DNA of 64,000 nucleotides from Darksidea phi (GCA_030770425.1 JASJFT010000001.1:682001-746000), one strand, 5' to 3'; positions 21,787 to 34,423 are shown, counted from the first letter of the stretch. Notes: generated by a model not told the origin, from the letters alone. Numbers and translations are program-made.

Positions 21787-24700
21787 CTACAAAGTCCTCC
21801 TCTGCTTCTCCTCCTCAAAGCATTGAATCTTATCACCAGCCATGAACCCTTCCCAGCCGTCGAAGCCAATACCGCACTCAGTATCCTTGCGCATTTGCTC
21901 GGCGTCTTTCTTCTGGTTCTTTAGGGAAGAAATAACACCTAAGCCGACAATATTAGCCACGCTGTGACTGTCAAAGATTCACAAAAAGGGAAATAGTAAC
22001 TTACCTTCAAACACAATCTCTTCTTTCCGCAGCACCCTCGCCTTAGTGCCCTTCTCCACAATACCATTACGGACCTTGGATCCCGCAACCTTCATCTTCT
22101 TTTTGCCGCCCATTCCGATCTCAAATACCATCGCTACCTCCGCCTCACCTGTAACCTTCTGGACAATCCTCGGCGGCAGCCTCTCTTCGAGCAATGTCTT
22201 TACGTTTTCCACAACCCTATAGATAATATTGTTATCCATGATCTTGACACCCTTCTCTTCCGCCATCGCTGCAATATGGTTGGGAATAACGGTGTTGAAG
22301 TTGATGACATGGCCCTTGGCATCAGCTGCGTGTTGGATATCGAACTCGGAAGGAGGGCCGACGCCGTGACGAAGGATGCGGGTGCCAATCTCGCCGTTGC
22401 CGAGGCCGGACACGGAGTCGATGACTGCTTCGACGGAGCCCGAGACATCGCCTTTGACGATGAAGGATATGATTTCAGGGCCACTGTCCTTCTGCACAGC
22501 TTCAACTACAGCTTTGCCATTAGCTGCGGCAATTGCGGCAGCCTCCTCAGCTTCGCGGCGTTCTGCTTCCATGCGACGGGATTCGTTGATAGCTTCCATG
22601 TCCTTGGCCATCTGCTCGCGCTCAATTTTCTCAGTGCGGAGGTCCGAGACAGATTGTGCGTGTTGCTCATCAGACGCCTGCAGTACTTCGTCGCCGGCAA
22701 TAGGTTGTTCGCGCCAGCCATCCACCTCTACAGGCATGCCAGGCCCTACCTCCTTGACCGTGACGCCGGCTTCATTACGCAAGCTGCGAACGCGGGTCCA
22801 TGTTGTGCCGGCGACTAGTATGTCGCCCAGTCTGAGTGTACCGCTGCGGACCAGGACTGTAGCTACTCTGCCGGATTTCTTGGTAGTGCCTTCCAGCACC
22901 CATCCTTCCACGTTGGCGCTCGGATCGGCGCGGTGGTCCAACATCTCAGATAGGGTAGAGATGGCTTCCTCCAGATCGGGGATGCCTGCGCCAGTTTTTC
23001 CGCTCACGGGAATAGCCTGAACATCGCCACCAAAGTCTTCAACCTCAATCCCGTGGCGTCCCAGGTCTAGTTTCACCGCATCAGGGTTGGCTTGCTGCTT
23101 GTCAATCTTATTGATAGCCACGATTATTGGGACCTTGGCTGCCTGTGCATGTTTGATCGCTTCAACAGTTTGCGGCATGACCGAGTCGTCAGCCGCGACA
23201 ACGAGAACGACGATGTCCGTCACGTTCGCACCGCGAGCACGCATAGTCTCAAAAGCAGCGTGACCGGGAGTGTCAAGAAAAGTGATCTTCTTGCCCGACG
23301 CCAAGGGTACACTGAAGGCGCCGATGTGTTGTGTGATCCCACCAAACTCGGACGCAGCGACACTAGTAGAACGCATGTAATCGAGTATAGTAGTCTTTCC
23401 ATGATCGACGTGGCCCATGATCGTTACAACAGGAGGACGAGCTGGTAGTTCAATGTACTCTTCGGGTGACAGTGCAGGTGCCGGATGCAGGTCACCGTCA
23501 TCCTGCTCTGATTGCAAAACAGGCTCAAAATTGTACTCTTGAGCGATGAGTCCGGCGTGTTCCGCGTTGAGGATATGATCGTGCTGGACTTCTTCAAATC
23601 CAAGCTCTTCGAGCTTTGTCACGAAATCCTCCAAGCGGACCTTGAGAAGCGATGCAAGGTTGGTGACACTGATATACTCAGGGAGATAGACGGGGGTCGG
23701 TGCAGCCTTGGCTTCCTGCATCTTTCTCTTCGCCTCTTTCCGCCGCCGTTTGCGCTCCGCCTTATCCACATATTGGTCATCTTCATCCTCTTGTTCTCGC
23801 ATCACACGATTCCTGCCCCGGCGGTCACCTCCGCCTCGGCGATGCTGTGGCTCTTCATATCGGTTCCGTGTCGCCCTCGGGGCGGTTTCCTCCATATGGA
23901 AGCGGCTCTTCCTCTTTTCGAACTCTTCTGCATTACCACGTTTCCCTTCCGTCTCTTGAGGGCTCGACCGGACGCCGTCCAACTTTGATCCCGCGTTTTG
24001 AGACCATGCTTCCGCAGCATCAGTGAGAGTCCCACCACGCTGCAATTGGTCAGCCGGCCGTTGTTGTTTAAGAATCGGCTTGTTTGGGCAGTCCAGACTC
24101 CCATGGTCTTCCCTTCCACAGTGCATGCACTTTGTTCGGACATTCGTCTCACGGGTTAACCGAGTGTAAGTTCGCTGGCTGGCTCGTGTGTTTCCTCCCA
24201 ATAGCTCATCGATCTCGGACTGATCCAGCCTGGATGGCGGTGACCTCGTCGAAGGAGACTGGTGCTGTGGAGCTGGCGTCATCCTCGGGCTGCGAACTTC
24301 ATGGGTATCAGTCCTTCGCCGCAACTGGCCTGTGCCAAACGCAGGTGTATCTCTGATCGGCGGTCTTGAGTCCATATTGACATTGTATCGGATGGATCCA
24401 TGTGGACCCGGTGTGTCTGCGGGTTCGTACTGCACTCGTCTGATCGTGTTTCTATGGTAGGCTGGTGTTGTATTCCTTGGCATGGGCGCAGACCTGATAT
24501 CACTGCGACTCCTCCCTGGCGCATGCTCGAAGCCACCCCGGCTCACTGGCTCTCTTCTCGGTAAGGCCTGCCGATGTGCCTGCTGTCGCGAATGTGCCAT
24601 TGGTGGCGCTCCAAATGGGTCTCTTGTACGATCAGGCGGTGGCATATGTGCCCTTTGCGGTTGTGGAGGGAGCATCGGCGCTCTCGAAACCTGAAGTAAC

Positions 24701-24984
24701 TGCCGCATTGCTTGGGCCTGCTTCGACAACGGTCGCACTGGCGAACTCGCTTCCTTATAGACCAGCCCTTCGGAGGCATATTGCGGGCTTTTGCTTGATG
24801 AATTGAGATGCCGCCGTTGGGACGACCGGGAGGGAAGGCCTGCATCGGCTGCGGCGAGTTGACGGGTGGCGCAAAAGATGCAGATATCGCGAGTCGAAGG
24901 GGCCTGTATTGAGATTAGAATGCCGAGTAGGTAGCGTCAATTGACCTATGCGATGCTTACCCGAAGTACACACGCGTTGCGCAT
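21787..24984 (-). CDS. IFM1: mitochondrial translation initiation factor IF-2
   Basis: Three exons, 24984-24961, 24903-22005 and 21938-21787, give 1024 aa. The C-terminal exon is needed: without splicing the frame ends in the intron, and with it the protein finishes '[12 protein letters not shown]...[10 protein letters not shown]', the normal end of IF-2 domain IV. The GTPase core is complete: GHVDHGKT at 505-512, 'DTPGHAAF' and 'NKID'. It is followed by the beta-barrel domains and the long linker helix. The N-terminal 60-70 residues are rich in Arg/Ser/Ala with few acids, fitting a mitochondrial targeting peptide. The first exon (8 codons) is my least certain choice; an upstream ATG at 25021 in another frame could be used with a different acceptor. 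A CCHC knuckle (C267, C270, H275, C280) lies in the long disordered region before the G domain and is odd for IF-2. Confidence 0.92.
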
Positions 24985-25422
24985 GGTTGGTGATGATTGG
25001 GTTGGCGGCCGTCCTGAGCATGTCTGAACTCCAAAAAGTCTTGATGTTTGGTAGAGACAATTTGGGGAGACGGTTCGTTTTAGCGTGCACCGCCACTGTG
25101 GCACCGCTTTGGCCCCTGTCCACTCAACTCAAGCTCGTTGATGCGATGATGAGGTCGGATTATGTGCCTAGCGAACTCTTGATAGAATGTTTCAATGGGT
25201 AATGTATTACTTCTTTCTACATAGCAAATGACGGTCAACAGGCAATGGGCGTCAACGATGCTATTCCTACAAAGAGATATAGATCCTTCCTCGTGACTTT
25301 CCAATACTAGAACACGTTCATCCACCACAGCCCACGAACCAGCAACGTGTACGAGAGCAACGTCTGCACTACAATGTTAACAGCCCAACATCCCGTCCAG
25401 AGCTCCAGTCAAGCCAACACGC
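24985..25422. other. short intergenic region upstream of IF-2
   Basis: About 440 bp with the IF-2 promoter and the 3' flank of the next minus-strand gene. A minus-strand frame from 25123 ('[16 protein letters not shown]' inside it) overlaps the assigned IF-2 start in another frame and could be an alternative presequence. Confidence 0.4.
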
Positions 25423-25863
25423 TCACTCTTGTTTCTCTACATGCTCCCCTTCGCCCTCAACCTCATCGCTCTGCATTTGTCTCCGTTGTTCCTCTCGCGT
25501 GAAGTAGTGCTGTTTTCTGACCGCTTCCGCAAACATCTCATTGCGTTTAGGTTTCACGTGCAATTGAGTGGTTTGCCAGGTTGCGTAATGCTCTTTGAAG
25601 CTTCGCTTGCGAATTACGAATTTGGCGTAACAGAAAAAGAGGAGGGTGAAGACCAAGATGGCGAAGAGCAGTGCAGCACACAGATGCGCGAGTACGAGGA
25701 TCCTCCCCACTTTCGGCCGTGTGTCATTCGTCGAAGCCTGAAGGGACATGAGATGAGGGTGGCCAAGGTGCGCAACGAGAGCTCGGCTCACTACGTCGTC
25801 TTCCTTTAGGGCTTTTGCAATGACTTCGAGGATGTGGCTACGTGTCGCATCGTCTAATACCAT
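25423..25863 (-). CDS. small single-pass membrane protein, unknown function
   Basis: 146 aa from the ATG at 25863. Residues 1-50 are soluble and end in 'STNDTRPKVGRI'. A strong hydrophobic helix follows ('LVLAHLCAALLFAILVFTL', then 'LFFCYAKFV'), and then a basic segment ('IRKRSFKEH') that would lie on the cytosolic or matrix side. The tail is charged and Gln/Glu-rich ('REEQRRQMQSDEVEGEGE'). I do not recognise the family. A 43-nt intron (25869-25911, GTAAGC...ACTAG) lies just upstream and would join an upstream open frame in phase, but that frame has no ATG. So I treat it as 5' UTR or an unresolved first exon. The neighbours are IF-2 and a HAD hydrolase, on the same strand, with no evident link. 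Confidence 0.6.
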   Translation of the reverse strand: MVLDDATRSHILEVIAKALKEDDVVSRALVAHLGHPHLMSLQASTNDTRPKVGRILVLAHLCAALLFAILVFTLLFFCYAKFVIRKRSFKEHYATWQTTQLHVKPKRNEMFAEAVRKQHYFTREEQRRQMQSDEVEGEGEHVEKQE

Positions 25864-26348
25864 ACTAGAACTCTAGTAAGTATCTGATTATGTACCGAGT
25901 ACCCTGTAGCTTACTTGTCCGCCGAGCGGGGAGACAAGAGAGTCAGCTCGTCCGACTATGTGCTGTGTCTCTTGCTGCTTCGAGTAAACTCGTGGTTGTT
26001 GTGCGGGCTCAAGATCGTTGACCGGCAGAGGGGACGCTTGCGCAACCGGAAAGGTAAGAAAAGCTTTGTAGATGAGTATATGGCTCGATTGGCGACTCGC
26101 GCCATAGACGTAGGGCGCAGTGTTTGGGAGCGATTGCTGCAGAGAAGTGCGCCATCGTGGGGTGGGGGCGCGGGAAAGTAGAGGCCGTCTTCGGTCAGTC
26201 GGGCCGCGTGGAATCAATCGAGGATCGGGAAGTTGGGAGGGATAATGGCGTCATGGAGAATTGGAGGTAAGAGCGGAGGGTGAGTGCAACCAGCATTGAA
26301 CTTTAGGAAGGTAACTACAACAATAGGTGTAGTCATCAACGCTGGAAA
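25864..26348. other. intergenic with an ATG-less open frame on the minus strand
   Basis: From about 26220 down to the donor at 25911 the minus strand is open for about 100 codons (Arg/Ser/Pro/Gln-rich) and splices in phase to the membrane-protein gene. It begins after a TGA with only a TTG as a possible start. An ATG in another frame at about 26160 is followed by a stop. It is either a spliced 5' UTR or a first exon whose start I cannot place. Confidence 0.4.
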
Positions 26349-27134
26349 CTAGTTTTTCAAGAATCCCTCAATCTTCGCAACCACCTCGTTCAGCCCCTTA
26401 ACAATCACAGTAGGCCGACCTACCTCCCCATCCCTCAAACTGTCAGCCCATCCCTTCCCGCTACGATCTACCCAACACGTCCGCAACCCCACCGCATTCG
26501 CACCAACGACATCAAATGGGTTCCCACTGACCAACCACACATCCTTCTCCTGGCCCCTTTCCCCTTTGCCAACCTGCTCGCACAGATGGCTGTACACCTG
26601 CGGAGCTGGCTTGAACCGTTCTACGGATTCCACGACGACGATCTTCTGAAAGAGCTTTGCGTGGGGTGATAGATCGGGGGATTGCGTGAGCGAGGCGTTG
26701 ATCATGGTAGAAGTGCCGTTCGAAAAGACCACGGGATAAATGTGCGGGCTATCTTGAAGGTGTTTGAAGACAGGCGACACGTCGGGAAAGATGCCAAGTG
26801 TGTCGTATGCGGACATGAGATGGTCGATGCCCCTATCATCCAACGATACGCCGGCTTCGGCAAGCGCGTGCTGAAGGGATTTGCGAGTAACATTGGAGAA
26901 GGGTTCGTACCTCTCTGGAAATGAGATGAGGGCTCGTTCTTAAATGAGGACAGCAGGGAACGCACGCATGCTGTTGAGCCGCCATGTGTACTCCAACTGA
27001 TACTTGCGCCACTCAGCAGCTATGCTTGTGGCTTTCTCTTCGCCAAAGTGCTCTGCGAGTTGCTTAGCGATGCTTTCGGTCGAGAGGAGCGTGCCATAAA
27101 CATCAAAAGCAAGAGTAATTCCGTTTTGAGGCAT
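26349..27134 (-). CDS. type II HAD-family hydrolase (2-haloacid dehalogenase-like)
   Basis: Two exons, 27134-26966 and 26914-26349, joined across a 51-nt intron (GTGCGT...TTCCAG), give 244 aa, the normal size for the family. HAD motifs are all present: motif I 'FDVYGTLL' with nucleophile Asp11, motif II 'FSNGT', motif III Lys in 'RFKPAPQVY' and motif IV 'VSGNPFDVVGA'. The cap region includes 'EYTWRLNSMQRYEPF', as in type II (L)-2-haloacid dehalogenases. Bacterial members remove halogen from short 2-haloacids. Fungal relatives are mostly uncharacterised, so a dehalogenase or a small-molecule phosphatase are both possible. No targeting signal is visible, so probably cytosolic. Confidence 0.88.
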
Positions 27135-29498
27135 GATATGGACTTGCAATTGAGCTCGCACGATTCTGGCGGTGTTTAACTTGGGATATGCCTCGCGAAG
27201 GATGATAATAGACTCGGGGTCGGAACGTTCGGAAGTCATGTATTTGATGACGATGTTGTGGTGGGGAAGCCAACAGCTCTCCGATACCCCTCCGCAGGTA
27301 GTTGCTTTTTCATCCGATATGTCCTCTAGTGCTAGTTGGCAAAGTTGAAGATTAATTTCAACCGGCACTTCATACGGAGTGGCCGGTCAGAAAGGGCGCG
27401 CTGGTCTCCTTGATCTGTTTGACCTTTTTGATAGTGGAAGACGAGTAGGGATCTCTTGACGGTTTCTGCTCTCGCACAGGCATGTACAGAAGCAGTTGCG
27501 CATGCTATCATTCGCCGGAACCTACATTCGCGGGCGAACTACTGACCATGTCGACCGGGCTCGCACCGGTTTGACCATCGAAACAAGCAAGAGCCACGAT
27601 CGCGAGGCAGCTTGATGTTGGTCATGGATGCGAGTCCCCGTGTTCGGACCGAGACTTGGAAGCTCTGGGCTATAGTTCGCCCTTGCATGTTTGACCAAAT
27701 GGGTCAAACAGGCCATACACTGTGGTGCGGCATGGGCCACGCGGGAGAGGTTTAGGGTGCGTCGCGTATCGGTGCACAGAGAAGAGTACAGTTCGGCGCA
27801 CGTGAGGCTTGGGATCCTGATCCTGCCCTATAGCGTGCTTGATACGGAGTTTAGGCAGCGAACGGAAGTGTGTACGGCAAAAGAGAGAATAGTGGCGAAA
27901 CGGAGATAGGGGTGGATCATGTTTAGGGCGGCTTGGAAGTCATGCGGGGTATGTGGACGATGGGGTGCAGAGAGACCAGAGGTAGAATACCCGGGCGAGA
28001 ACGATGAAAGGGGCGCGGAAAGCATGGCAACTTCAGAAGTTTCGAGGCGCCCAGACCTGCTAACGTTGCAATGTCGTTCATGCGTGCAACGTCTCCACAG
28101 CTACCGCCCAAATAAAGGCCGGCGGTTGTGCTGGCCGTACTGGAGGCCGTTGGGGCGGGGGATGGGAGGAGGGATAGCCTTGCTGGCCGGGCGGCGAATG
28201 CGGCCAGGAGTTTGTGGTTTCGGTAGACGGCGCTGGCGGATGGCTACATTGCTACACTGTGCAACTTGAGCAGATTGCGGCACTCTGATGCCACTGCAGA
28301 CATGGCCTTGACGTGGGAAATGAGCGCTGGCCTCTGACGAATCGCTGTGTCGAGTTTCGAGGCCTATGGCGGTGCAACAGACGATCGGTCAGTTGCCCCC
28401 CCCCCTCCCAAGGTGGCATTCGATGTCTCTGCTCGTCTGCATATCTCGAAACGGCGTTCGGAGGCTTTGCTTGATATCGATGCCTTGGCTCAACATGGAT
28501 GCTTGGCCCTCTCCGTCATCTCCACCGACTCCCCTCCTGACGACGGCGGGCAGCAGATTGGCCCGGTCGACTGCCATATACCGGCGTGGTAAGGCGCTTT
28601 GGGGGGTTTGGATTCCGCAACGGGGCAATTCAATAGCGCGGCTGTGCGGTCCCTGAGAGGCTTTGCCTTTTCCTCCGGCAGCACATGGGACGGGCGGGGC
28701 AGCTGGCGATCCCGGCAAGCAGATGCAGGGGCTCGACACCAAGTTTCGAGACGTTGTTGCACCAGCCTGGAGACTTCAGTCCGCTGCAGCAGCACTGTTG
28801 GAGAGAGTTTGGTTTGCTTGAGTCGTGGTCTATCAGCCCGAGCAGCGAGGCAGGCCACCCCTGGCACTACTTCGGCTGCGAGATGCGCGCGCAGAGAAGG
28901 CTCCTCGTCGCTGCCATCCATCTCACTTTGTTCTGTCGATAATAATACCCGCGCGGCCCCGGAACTGTCAAGTCGCCATCAATCCCAATAACACACCTCG
29001 CACCGCACCCGTCCCCGTCCTGGGCCTGCAGCCAGCGCGGCTGCCGTCACCAACACGTCCATTGCAGCTGCACAGCAAGAGCCGTCCTCATCCCGACTCT
29101 GTCGACACCGCCGTCGGAGACCCCTGGCGACGCCAAACACCGAAAACTGTCCGCGCCAACACCCATCGCAGAAACACCGTCCAGGTGTCATGCCCGTAGC
29201 TTGTGGCCGATTAATTGATCCCATTGACCCCCAAAGCCCAGCAGCGCTGGCCTCGCACCACGACTGGCAGCGGCGCGGGATAGAGCGCGCCGACCCAACT
29301 ACCCGCTATTGATTCTGCATCTATCCGCTACTACTTACGCGGCCCCGACATAGCGACAATCGCTCCCGAACACCTGGATACAAATTGCCTATTAGGAGGT
29401 TTCGTTCCCCGGCCGTGCTGCGCCAGAGGATGCCAGCGTGCAGCAGCCCAACACCGAGCCCACCGATCCCCGACGTCTGAACGCCAGGCGTTGCCGAC
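27135..29498. other. 2.4-kb intergenic region, promoter and long leader of the Arf-GEF gene
   Basis: Between the start codons of the HAD gene (-) and the Arf-GEF (+). The right half (28300-29498) is GC-rich, with CT/CA-rich stretches and a run of nine Cs near 28396, typical of a long fungal 5' UTR. The minus-strand frames (for example 28490-28921) are Arg/Pro-rich without motifs. No RNA gene was recognised. Confidence 0.4.
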
Positions 29499-32400
29499 AT
29501 GGCTGACTTCGCCGGCAGCGCTAGAGAGCGCGACAACTCACGCCCGACGACGCCGACGGGCTCCACGAGGACATTCAGGCCCAGCGGTGGCATGCGCGCC
29601 CTCGACACGCGCACCAAGCAACCCGGGACCTTCTTCGACGACGCTACACCGGTGGACAACACGCGGGGCGGGGGGACCGACCACGAGCCATCGGGAGACT
29701 CACATGACCTATCCTTTGGCGACGGCACCAGGGACTCCGTCGTAGACAACATGTTGCTCTCGCTGGACCAGCTGCCCCCCCAATTCAGCCACCCCCCAGC
29801 AATCCACCCTACTTTCGCAGACCCTTTCTTCTTAGCAGATCATCATTACCCTCCTCCGAACGCGTCTCGCCAGCGAGGCCACACGTATACGTCCTCGCAT
29901 TCGTCCGACTACGATCTCCATATCGATGATACGGCGTCGCGATACTCGAGCCACCACTCGCGGGGGCGGAGGAGCAATAGCAGCAATAACATACCCACCA
30001 TGATGAGCCGGAAGGGGAGCCTGAGGGGACCATGGGCGGGACCGAAGCAGACAAACGGCGCTTTTGGAGAATCGCAGCAAACGGGTCACGTTAGGGGTTT
30101 CGGGAAGCAGGGAAGTAAAGGTAGCGGCTCTTCCAGCATGGATTTTGGACAGGCCGGAATTCCGAATGCTCACCACTTGGGGTTTGGCAACCGCTCCGCT
30201 AGTTTCGATCAGGGAAACGTGCCCGCGAGGAGCTCCCCAGTGAAGACCGAGGCCGTTTTGGATAGCAGTAGACCGCATTACCAGAATTACCACCACGAGT
30301 ACGACGCCGCTCCGCAGCCTACAATCCCCGCAGGTCCGAGGAGAGCTGCCCAAGAGCCACCGCAATCGCCCATCGCATACCCCCCGCAGCCCTCGTACGC
30401 TCCCCCGCAGGCACCTGCACCTCGGCGAAAGGGTAGCGTCCGTTCAACAACGAGCTACAGGACACTGCGAAAGAACAAGAGTCAGCCGGATCCGGATATG
30501 AGGCTCCAGGCGCAGGAGTTTGTAAATGCTAGCAATCTACGGGATCTCCCTGCAATCCCCCGCTTCCAAGACCCACCGGCGCCGTCTCCAACCGTGGCGA
30601 CGCGAAAATATGTGGCTGCATCTTCCTCTCCCAATCCACCACCCAAAGAGAAGCAAGGGTTTTTCAGGCGTGTCTTTGGTGGTGGCCTGCCAAAAAGCAC
30701 CCCACAGCTATCAAATTCATCCGTCAACTCCAACGCCTCTCGCATGGAGTCACCGCCAGCCACGGCACAACATGATGCAGCGGATGTAGAATCGCCCTAT
30801 CCACAGACACGACCACGCACAACACCCAATGGCTCCAACCACATCGCATCGCAGCTCAAATCTCCGCGACCCAGGATTCCACAAACTGCGACCTCAATGC
30901 AGAACTTGAACCAGCAACCTCCACCACCACCACTCGCCAAAAAGCACTCTTCTTTCTTCAGACGGCGGAAGAAGTCGGTATCGGAGAGCACCAAACCTCC
31001 CATCATGCCCCCTGAGTTTTGGACGCCTCTGAAACCCGAAATACTTCCAGCTAGCCCAGGGGTTAGCAGTCTGCGCAAGGTTATGAACCCGTATTTGAAC
31101 GACCTGGGAACTCCCGTGGATAATCACTATGACCCTCATGGCCGCGAGTTCACTGATGAGCGCACAGCAAATGAACGCTCCAGAGGGTTCTCGCCCGGTT
31201 ACAAGCCCCACAAGGATGCCATGGTGCGCGCCGTCAAGCCCGGCTCTCAGGGCACCGACAAGACGCCGCCGCCGTCGCGGGGTGAGCAGGTGAAGGCTGC
31301 ACACAGAGCCAGCGCGGACAGTCCGAAACTGAAACTGAAACTGAAGAAGCACGGTAGGACAAACCTCGCCAATACACAGGAGGACTCCTTCCTCGCAGAT
31401 AGCAGCAGCTGCAATGAAGACCGCAGCGGCCGTGCAACACCGGCGCGCGAGCTTAATACAATTGGGATGAATGAAACCCGGAGATCGAGAATGAGTCCCG
31501 CCTCGTCTTTGGCTGTTGGCGCAGACGGCAAAGGCGACCGCAACGTCAACACCAACGAGAAGCGAGCCGACTTGCTCAGCCCTCAATCGAGCGACGCAAA
31601 GGTAGCACTAACCGGATCGCCGTCTCAGTCTGCGTCAGAGGTCGAGGACGACGGCTGGGTGATCACTGCTCCGACGCAAAAGGAGCACACTTCTGTCAAG
31701 GGCAAAGGCAAGGCGGAGCGCGTTTGGCTGGAGCACACTTCGTCAGAGGAGAAAGTCGGCAAGAAAACGAGCGGCAGGTCGCGGCGGGTGTGGTTAGAGC
31801 CCACGTCGTCTGAAGAGAAGCTGGCCGGCGATGATGTGGAAGACCTAGCGCTGCCCTTGGAAGGCGCGCAAGCATCGCAGAAACTGTTCCAGAAGGACTC
31901 GCCCACGTCTGTTCCGGCCACGACCCCATCGTCCGAGAACGAGGTATTCCATTCGGCCAGCAGCCTTCCCACTGTGCAGGTAGATGGCCGCGACACCGAC
32001 AGCATGCCCGCCATCGTTGAGAGTCGCGCTCACCACGAGGAGCCTACAGATGCGGATCGTGAACGCGCCTTCCGCATCTTCGGTGGTGATGAGACTTCGG
32101 TGCAGAAGTCGCAGGCAGCGGCCATTCTAGGCGATGTCACATTGACGGGCACGCGAACACGGAAGGCCTTCATGGAGCTGTTCAATTGGAGTGGATTCAG
32201 CATCCTTGCTGCCATGCGTGACATGTGTGGCAAGCTCGTGCTGAAGGCAGAGACGCAGCAGGTCGATCGGATACTCATGAGCCTCTCGGAGCGGTGGTGT
32301 GAATGCAACCCCAATCACGGCTTCAAAGCCGTCGGTAGGTTTTGAATGACCACTCAATAGCGCTCAGCTAACGCGGACACAGACGTGGTCCACACCATTT

Positions 32401-34423
32401 GCTACTCCATCCTTCTGCTCAACACCGACTTGCACGTAGCTGACATTGAGTCAAGGATGACCCGCAGCCAGTTTGTCAAGAACACACTCCCAACAGTAAC
32501 GCGCGTATGCCAAGATGCCCTCAAAGATACTCCCGAAGAAACACTCCGGCCGCAGTCAACTCAGTTCAGACGAGGCTCGCTACCATGGAACGACAAATCA
32601 GAACCGAACTCTCCTTCTGCCGAAACCACCACATTCTCGACAGAAACAACAGAAGAGCCACTCGACAATAAGAGAGCCCGGAGCCGCCTTTCCATCCGGC
32701 CTCCTCACCGCAGTGGCTCGGAGGGCGTGTCCGAGTCTGCAAGTTCAGAGTCGAATCTTCTTGTGAACACCCCCTTCAACGGCTCGACAAGGGGCTGGGA
32801 GCTTCAGATAGAAATTGTGCTCAAAGACTTTTACGACTCTATCCGCAAACAGCGCCTGCCTCTCCACGGGGCACCCGCCCTTCTTCATGAGCAGCCTTCG
32901 ACAAACAGCCTCTCTGTCAGCAACATGCTTCGACGTACACCCAGCGTTCTGAGCAAAGCACCATCTGAGAATATGAGCTACCGTGGACGATCTCACACGG
33001 ACTTCCGGAGCATGGGCAAAACCTGGAACTCGAAGGCGCGCTCCCGGCCGCGGCTCTACCCAACCTCAACGGTTGCGTCGAGCCGCACGAGCTTGGACGA
33101 CCAGTCGGTTTGGAGCCCGGCTGGATCCTCTACCTGGAGTAGGTATTCTTACGGCAAGACCCAGACGTCCATGTCAATGGAGACTCTTGGCTCCCATTTC
33201 GCGCATGGAGACTACCAGCAGGCTATCGGGTTCGCAAACGCTCTTAGCCAAGCTATCATTCGTGAGGAAGGCATGACGATTGCTAGCGAAGAAGAATTCT
33301 CTCGCGTCGCGCCGCTACTCGAAGATGAGACTCTCGAACTTGCTGGCGCACCATGGGCAAAAGAAGGTATTTTGAAACATAAGCATCACCTAGAGGCCCT
33401 CGACAAGAAGGCCAAAGACCGGACTTGGAGTGAGTGCTTTGCTGTTATCGAGAAGGGTTACATGCGCCTCTTTTCTTTCAACATGAACTCGAAGTCGATG
33501 CGACAGAAGAACAAGTCACGACCATCAGCTGGGGGCGTCGTTGGTGGCGGCAACTGGATGGACAACGCTGAGGCGTTAGACAGCTTCCTCCTCCGACAGA
33601 CAATTGCCAGCGCGCTTCCGCCGCCCGGCTACTCCAAATCTAGGCCGCACGTATGGGCATTGTCCCTCCCGACCGGCGCTGTTCATCTCTTCCAAGTCGG
33701 TACGCCCGACATTGTCCGTGAGTTCGTGTCTACGGCCAACTATTGGTCTGCCAGGCTGTCCAAGGAGCCTCTCATGGGTGGTGTCAGCAACATTGAATAC
33801 GGCTGGGGAGAGAACGTCATCAACACAGCTTTGATTCGTCCGGAAAGCAACCCTTCCACTCATGGCCACGTGCCTCGTCCTAGCATGGCGAGCTCGCTCC
33901 GAAGCTCGATGGATCATGCCACGGGAACTATGAAGGCACGCCTTCCTGGTGACAAGGCCAACCTCGCCGACTGGAGCCCGCCAACGCAAAGCATGATGGC
34001 GAGCAACTTGATGGAGGTGGATCAGCTCCGGGCCTTGACCGACTACGTGAAGCACGTCGAGGAAGAGCTTTCACGGCACAACGAACTGAGAGCACCTATG
34101 CTCATTGCAGTGAGTTTTTAAACCTGTTATTCCGAACCGTTTGCTAATCCTCTCAGTTTTCTCCACGGCACCCCAACGCCGCAAAGTCTATGGCTAACTG
34201 GGAACGGAAATCATCTTATTTGCTACGAGAGATTGTCAAATTCCGAACTTACATCGACTCACTCACAGCCTCGCAAGCGCTCAAGGAGAAGCTCTATGCC
34301 GAGCGCGAAGCGGATGAGGAGCAGGACCAAGAGGTAGAGGGGGGCAATGTCCGCCCTCTGTCGGCAAAAGGGATTGATGGTGCGAACGAAGCCCCCGAAG
34401 CTTCCAAGTCCATCGCTGCCTGA
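29499..34423 (+). CDS. Sec7-PH Arf guanine nucleotide exchange factor (EFA6/Yel1 type)
   Basis: Three exons, 29499-32334, 32383-34109 and 34157-34423, give 1609 aa. The first 840 residues are disordered and Ser/Pro-rich. They include Gly/Ser/His-rich stretches and a 22-aa-period duplication of 'RVWLE(H/P)TSSEEK' at residues 741-774. The Sec7 domain spans about 850-980: 'RAFRIFGGDE', the catalytic Glu in 'LVLKAETQQVDRIL', and motif 2 'HTICYSILLLNTDLH', which is split by intron 1. The PH domain follows at about 1270-1410 ('PWAKEGILKHKHHLE', 'WSECFAVIEKGYMRLFSF', 'ALSLPTGAVHLFQV'). A C-terminal helical segment ('WERKSSYLLREIVKFRTY') ends the protein. Sec7-PH-helix is the layout of EFA6/PSD and yeast Yel1/Syt1, which load GTP on Arf (Arf6/Arf3) at the plasma membrane and steer polarity and endocytosis. 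Confidence 0.92.

Noticed and set aside
28490..28921. 143-aa minus-strand frame
   Set aside because: Lies in the likely 5' leader of the Arf-GEF. Arg/Pro-rich with no motif, typical of antisense openness in GC-rich DNA.
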